NCBI GenBank assembly: GCA_016201185.1
Contig: JACQDG010000264.1
Span: 1 to 5,661, forward strand
DNA length: 5,661 bases
Origin: Acidobacteriota bacterium
Lineage (GTDB): Bacteria; Acidobacteriota; Terriglobia; Bryobacterales; JACQDG01
Direction: 5' to 3'
Part shown: positions 2,683 to 5,661 of the stretch, piece after piece
Layout of the letters: each line of letters begins with the position of its first letter
Position numbering within the stretch: position 1 is the stretch's first letter
Notes under the pieces: generated by a model
Told to the model about the DNA's origin: nothing
Databases searched by the model: none
What the model saw: only the letters and a program-made list of their open reading frames with translations
Position numbers and translations under genes: made by a program

Positions 2683-5568
2683 CAAACGGCAGATCCGTCT
2701 ACGAGGCAGATCGAGATACCCCAGCTTGGCGCCCACCACGCTCCCAAACCAGATGGAACTGCTCAGACGCGGGCGAGTGAAGCCTATGGCAAACTGCCCT
2801 TAAGCTTTGAAATCAACCGGGGCCAGGCGGACTCGCGGGTGAGATTCCTGGCTCGCCTCAGCGGCTACAGGCTGCTGCTGACCTCCACCGAGGCTGTATT
2901 GACGCTGGCGCAGGCTGCCGAGCATTCAAGGAGCGAACAGTCTGGACGGGCTACAGTACGAATGAGGCTGCTCGCGGCCAACACGAATCCAGAGGTCGAA
3001 GGACTGGATCGTCTCTCGGGTACAAGCAATTATTTCCGGGGCAGGGATCCGAAGCTATGGCAGACCAATATCCCGAACTACGCGCGGGTCAGGTTCCGGG
3101 ATGTGTACCCGGGAGTGGATCTGGTTTACCATGGAGCCGGGCGGCAACTGGAGTATGACTTTGTGCTGGCGCCAGGCGCCGACCCGGGTGTGATCCGGCT
3201 TGCCTTTGACGGAGCATCGAAGATCGGCGTCGACGAGCAAGGGGACTTGGCGCTGAGCACAGCCCACGGCGATGTCGTTCTGCGCAGGCCCGTGGTGTGG
3301 CAGGAAACGAAAGGTGTGAAGAGGGAGATCGCGGGCCGGTACGCCGTGAAGTCATGGAATGAGGTTGGGTTTGAGGTGTCGGACTACGACGCGAGCGCGC
3401 CGCTGGTCATCGATCCGGTTCTGGTTTATTCCACCTACCTCGGCGGCAGCGGCAACGACGAGGGGCTCGGCATTGCCGTGGACGCAGCGGGCAACGCCTA
3501 CGTGGTCGGCGTTACGAGTTCCACCAACTTCCCAACCATGCCGGGCGTTGTTCAGCCCGCGTTCCGGGGCGGTGGTTCCCTGGTGACGGGCTTTCCAAAC
3601 GGAGACGCCTTCGTGACCAAGTTGAACCCCACGGGAACGGCCTTGGTTTATTCCACGTACCTCGGCGGCAGCGACGATGACATAGGTTCAGCGATAGCCG
3701 TGGATGCGGCGGGCAACGCCTACATCACCGGCGAGACGGAGTCGACCGACTTCCCGACAACCGGTGGCGCCCTCCAGACTACGGGCGCCGCAAACGCCTT
3801 CGTCACCAAGCTGAACCCCACGGGCACGGCCCTGGTCTACTCCACGTACCTCGGCGGCGACGCTATCGACCAAGGCAGAGCCATTGCGGTGGACACTGCC
3901 GGTAATGCATATGTAACCGGCAGCACGTCTGTTGGTTTCTCTACGACGCCGGGTGCCTTTCAGACCACTTTCGGCGGCCCCCGCGACGGCGCTTTCGTGG
4001 CGAAGCTGAACCCCACAGGCACGGCGTTGGTTTATTCCACGTACCTCGGGGGCAGTGGCGACTTGGGCGAATTTGGCTCAGGTATAGCGGTGGATGCGGC
4101 GGGCAACGCGTATGTCACCGGTAGCACTTATTCGGCCAACTTCCCCACAACGCCGGGCGCCTATCAGACGGTCTTTCGTGGCTCTCCCTTTGTTAATACA
4201 AACGCTTTCATCACGAAGGTGAACGCCGGCGGCTCAGCTCTGGTGTACTCCACCTACCTGGGCGGCAGCGGCGGCGAGCGCGGCGGCGACCGAGCCAGCA
4301 GAATTGCGGTGGACGCCGCGGGCAATGCTTACGTAACCGGACGCACCGGTTCGCGTGATTTCCCCACGACGCCAGGCGCTTTGCGCACGACGGGCTTTAG
4401 CAGCCCCGGCTTCGTGGACGCCTTCGTGACAAAGCTGAATGCTACGGGCACTGGGCTGGTTTACTCTACTTACCTGGGCGGCCTGTCCGCCTTCGGCTTT
4501 GTCGTCTATGGCTCTGGCATCGCAGTGGGCTCGGATGGCAGCGCGTATGTTACGGGAACCTCCCCCGTGGCCGATGATTACAGCTTCGTTTTCGTGGGGA
4601 AGCTGAACGCTTCGGGTGCTGCCTTTGTATCCTCGACCTACGGTGGTAGCCGCAGCAAGGCGGCCACTGACATCGCCGTAGATCCGGCAGGGAATGCCTA
4701 TGTGACCGGAAGCACGAACTCGCCAGACTTCCCCACAACACCAGGCGCTTTCCGCACCACCTACGGCGGCGGTCCTGTTCTGCCCGGCTTTTCGACCAGC
4801 GTAGGGGACGCCTTTCTGCTAAAAGTTGATTTTTCGAAGGCAGCCGTTGCTCCATCTTTCTCCCCGGCGGGAACGGTAAATGCAGCTACTTTCCTTCAGG
4901 GCCCGGTGGCTCCCGGCGAGATCGTCACCATATTTGGAACCGGGTTCGGCCCGCCCACGCTGGCCACCTTGCAACTGACCCCCGACGGCAAGGTAAATAC
5001 GGGAGCAGGGGGAACCCGAGTCCTCTTCGGTGACTTCGCGGCGCCGATAATTTATTCGGTAGCGAACCAGTTGAGCGTCATTGTTCCCTACTTCTTAGCC
5101 CGCTTCGCTTCCACTCAAGTACAGATCGAGTATCTCGGCACGAGGTCAGCTCCGGTAACGCTGCCAGTGGCGCCATCCTCTCCCGGCATTTTCACTCTGA
5201 ATGCCTCCGGCAAGGGACCGGGCGCCATCCTCAATCAGGACTACAGCGTCAACTCAGCGGGCAATCCGGCCAGCGTCGGCTCGATCCTGCAGATTTTTGC
5301 CACCGGTGAGGGCCAGACGAAGCCTCCGGGAGTGGACGGATCTCTAGCTGCGATCCCCCTGCCGGCGCCGCTCCTGCCCGTGAGCGTGAAGATCGGAGGT
5401 ATTCCGGCCGAGGTCCAGTACGCGGGTGCGGCGCCGGGTCTGGTGGCGGGGGTTCTGCAAGTGAACGCAAAGGTTCCCCCAGGCGTTACTCCAGGGAGCG
5501 CAGTGCCGGTTTCCCTGACCGTGGGAACGGCGACCAGCCCGGACGGCGTGACCGTGGCGATCAAGTAG
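2608..5568 (+). CDS. Secreted SBBP-repeat beta-propeller protein with Solibacter-type C-terminal domain (986 aa)
   Basis: Residues 1-25 form a signal-peptide-like segment (hydrophobic core about 8-23, likely cut at VLQA before QTADP), so the product is probably exported. Residues about 60-270 match the domain that usually precedes SBBP repeats (DUF7948 type), with LSFEINRGQ, NYFRGRDPKLWQTNIPNYAR, VYPGVDLVYHG, LEYDFVLAPGADP and PLVIDPVLVYSTYLGG. Seven SBBP repeats (about 272-746) follow, each opening with a form of LVYSTYLGGSG, then AVDAAGNAYVTG, then FPTTPGA, then DAFVTKLNPTGTA; seven fit one closed beta-propeller. Residues about 756-986 match the TIGR03437 'Solibacter C-terminal' domain: VNAATF, GEIVTIFGTGFGP, GAILNQDYSVNSAGNPA, FATGEGQT and AGAAPGLVAGVLQVN. 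No enzyme motif, membrane anchor or PEP-CTERM tail is visible. Function is unknown; a surface or adhesive role is only inferred. The gene has its own promoter and the start is fixed by a good Shine-Dalgarno. Confidence 0.93.
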   Translation: MLTLSESIGLAIAASILSVCGVLQAQTADPSTRQIEIPQLGAHHAPKPDGTAQTRASEAYGKLPLSFEINRGQADSRVRFLARLSGYRLLLTSTEAVLTLAQAAEHSRSEQSGRATVRMRLLAANTNPEVEGLDRLSGTSNYFRGRDPKLWQTNIPNYARVRFRDVYPGVDLVYHGAGRQLEYDFVLAPGADPGVIRLAFDGASKIGVDEQGDLALSTAHGDVVLRRPVVWQETKGVKREIAGRYAVKSWNEVGFEVSDYDASAPLVIDPVLVYSTYLGGSGNDEGLGIAVDAAGNAYVVGVTSSTNFPTMPGVVQPAFRGGGSLVTGFPNGDAFVTKLNPTGTALVYSTYLGGSDDDIGSAIAVDAAGNAYITGETESTDFPTTGGALQTTGAANAFVTKLNPTGTALVYSTYLGGDAIDQGRAIAVDTAGNAYVTGSTSVGFSTTPGAFQTTFGGPRDGAFVAKLNPTGTALVYSTYLGGSGDLGEFGSGIAVDAAGNAYVTGSTYSANFPTTPGAYQTVFRGSPFVNTNAFITKVNAGGSALVYSTYLGGSGGERGGDRASRIAVDAAGNAYVTGRTGSRDFPTTPGALRTTGFSSPGFVDAFVTKLNATGTGLVYSTYLGGLSAFGFVVYGSGIAVGSDGSAYVTGTSPVADDYSFVFVGKLNASGAAFVSSTYGGSRSKAATDIAVDPAGNAYVTGSTNSPDFPTTPGAFRTTYGGGPVLPGFSTSVGDAFLLKVDFSKAAVAPSFSPAGTVNAATFLQGPVAPGEIVTIFGTGFGPPTLATLQLTPDGKVNTGAGGTRVLFGDFAAPIIYSVANQLSVIVPYFLARFASTQVQIEYLGTRSAPVTLPVAPSSPGIFTLNASGKGPGAILNQDYSVNSAGNPASVGSILQIFATGEGQTKPPGVDGSLAAIPLPAPLLPVSVKIGGIPAEVQYAGAAPGLVAGVLQVNAKVPPGVTPGSAVPVSLTVGTATSPDGVTVAIK
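3421..4845 (+). repeat. Seven tandem SBBP repeats within the coding region
   Basis: Repeat starts are at 3421, 3643, 3832, 4027, 4240, 4456 and 4624, giving spacings of 222, 189, 195, 213, 216 and 168 bases, all multiples of three. The ends of each unit (LVYSTYLGG and AVDAAGNAYVTG) are nearly constant, while the middle loop after FPTTPG varies in length. Repeat 6 is the shortest and most diverged: it lacks FPTTPGA and reads AVGSDGSAYVTG. Repeat 7 reads STYGGS instead of STYLGGS. Some stretches are also conserved as DNA, for instance around 3643 and 4027. Confidence 0.9.
4873..5565 (+). other. Solibacter-type C-terminal domain (TIGR03437-like), possibly two Ig/TIG-like halves
   Basis: The last 231 residues form the domain found at the C-terminus of many large Solibacter proteins. 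GEIVTIFGTGFGP resembles the opening strand of IPT/TIG immunoglobulin-like folds. A similar pattern recurs as GSILQIFATGEG in the second half, and VLFGDFAAPIIYSVANQLSV in the first half parallels VKIGGIPAEVQYAGAAPGLV in the second. It ends at the protein's last residue, so it may act in export or attachment, but that is inference. Confidence 0.8.
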
Positions 5569-5661
5569 TACTTGAGAACGCCTCGACGCCGGTCAGCGGC
5601 ACGAACACTAAATTGGACGATCCGGGGGCTTTCGGCCGCATCTCGTAGCCGTGGGAGGCAA
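5569..5661. other. Region after the SBBP gene, no confident gene
   Basis: No intrinsic terminator is visible: the only inverted repeat (GCCG and CGGC around GTCAG near 5589-5601) is 4 bp with no T run. On the minus strand a frame stays open from 5659 to a TGA at 5563-5561, overlapping the SBBP stop by a few bases, and could be the tail of a convergent gene entering from the right. On the + strand GGGAGG at 5653-5658 could be a Shine-Dalgarno for a gene starting just past the edge. The two readings compete and neither is settled. Confidence 0.35.

Noticed and set aside
2469..2780. 103-codon + strand frame starting in the leader
   Set aside because: Cys/Arg/Trp-rich product; it overlaps the well-supported SBBP start in another frame.
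3421..4845. Repeat array as a CRISPR or non-coding satellite
   Set aside because: Repeat spacings are multiples of three, the reading frame is unbroken and the conservation is at protein level, so it is a coding repeat.
3055..5564. Minus-strand and alternative-frame ORFs inside the SBBP gene
   Set aside because: All overlap a 986-codon gene with clear domains throughout; their products are low-complexity shadows.

Overview
The window suggests a GC-rich Gram-negative bacterium of the Acidobacteriota, most likely a Solibacter/Bryobacter relative. The long + strand gene combines an N-terminal domain of the DUF7948 type, SBBP beta-propeller repeats and a C-terminal 'Solibacter C-terminal' (TIGR03437-type) domain. 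That combination is typical of large secreted proteins in this lineage. The assignment rests on recognising protein motifs by eye; no search was run.

Layout. Positions 1-1929 (minus strand) hold one uninterrupted reading frame of 643 codons that runs off the left edge. It encodes a membrane-anchored LptC-like protein with several OstA/LptA-like beta units fused behind it, so it is probably part of the lipopolysaccharide transport bridge. Positions 1930-2156 are a divergent intergenic region with a perfect 12-bp tandem duplication and a possible extended -10 for the lptC-like gene. Positions 2157-2387 (+) encode a small, unrecognised membrane protein of 76 residues. Positions 2388-2607 form a regulatory leader with a strong sigma70-type promoter (TTGAAT, 18 bp, TATAAT) and a 22-codon signal-peptide-like leader ORF with its own Shine-Dalgarno. 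Positions 2608-5568 (+) encode the 986-residue secreted seven-repeat SBBP protein. Positions 5569-5661 hold no confident gene, only an open minus-strand stretch and a Shine-Dalgarno-like motif at the very edge.

The two large genes are divergent and both concern the cell envelope: one is a periplasmic LPS-transport component, the other an exported surface protein. Nothing in the sequence shows a direct functional link between them. I see no tRNA, rRNA, CRISPR array, insertion sequence or phage gene. I found no clear evidence of an entirely new system. The items most worth a second look are the lptC/lptA-type fusion, the leader ORF in front of the SBBP gene, and the irregular sixth propeller repeat.
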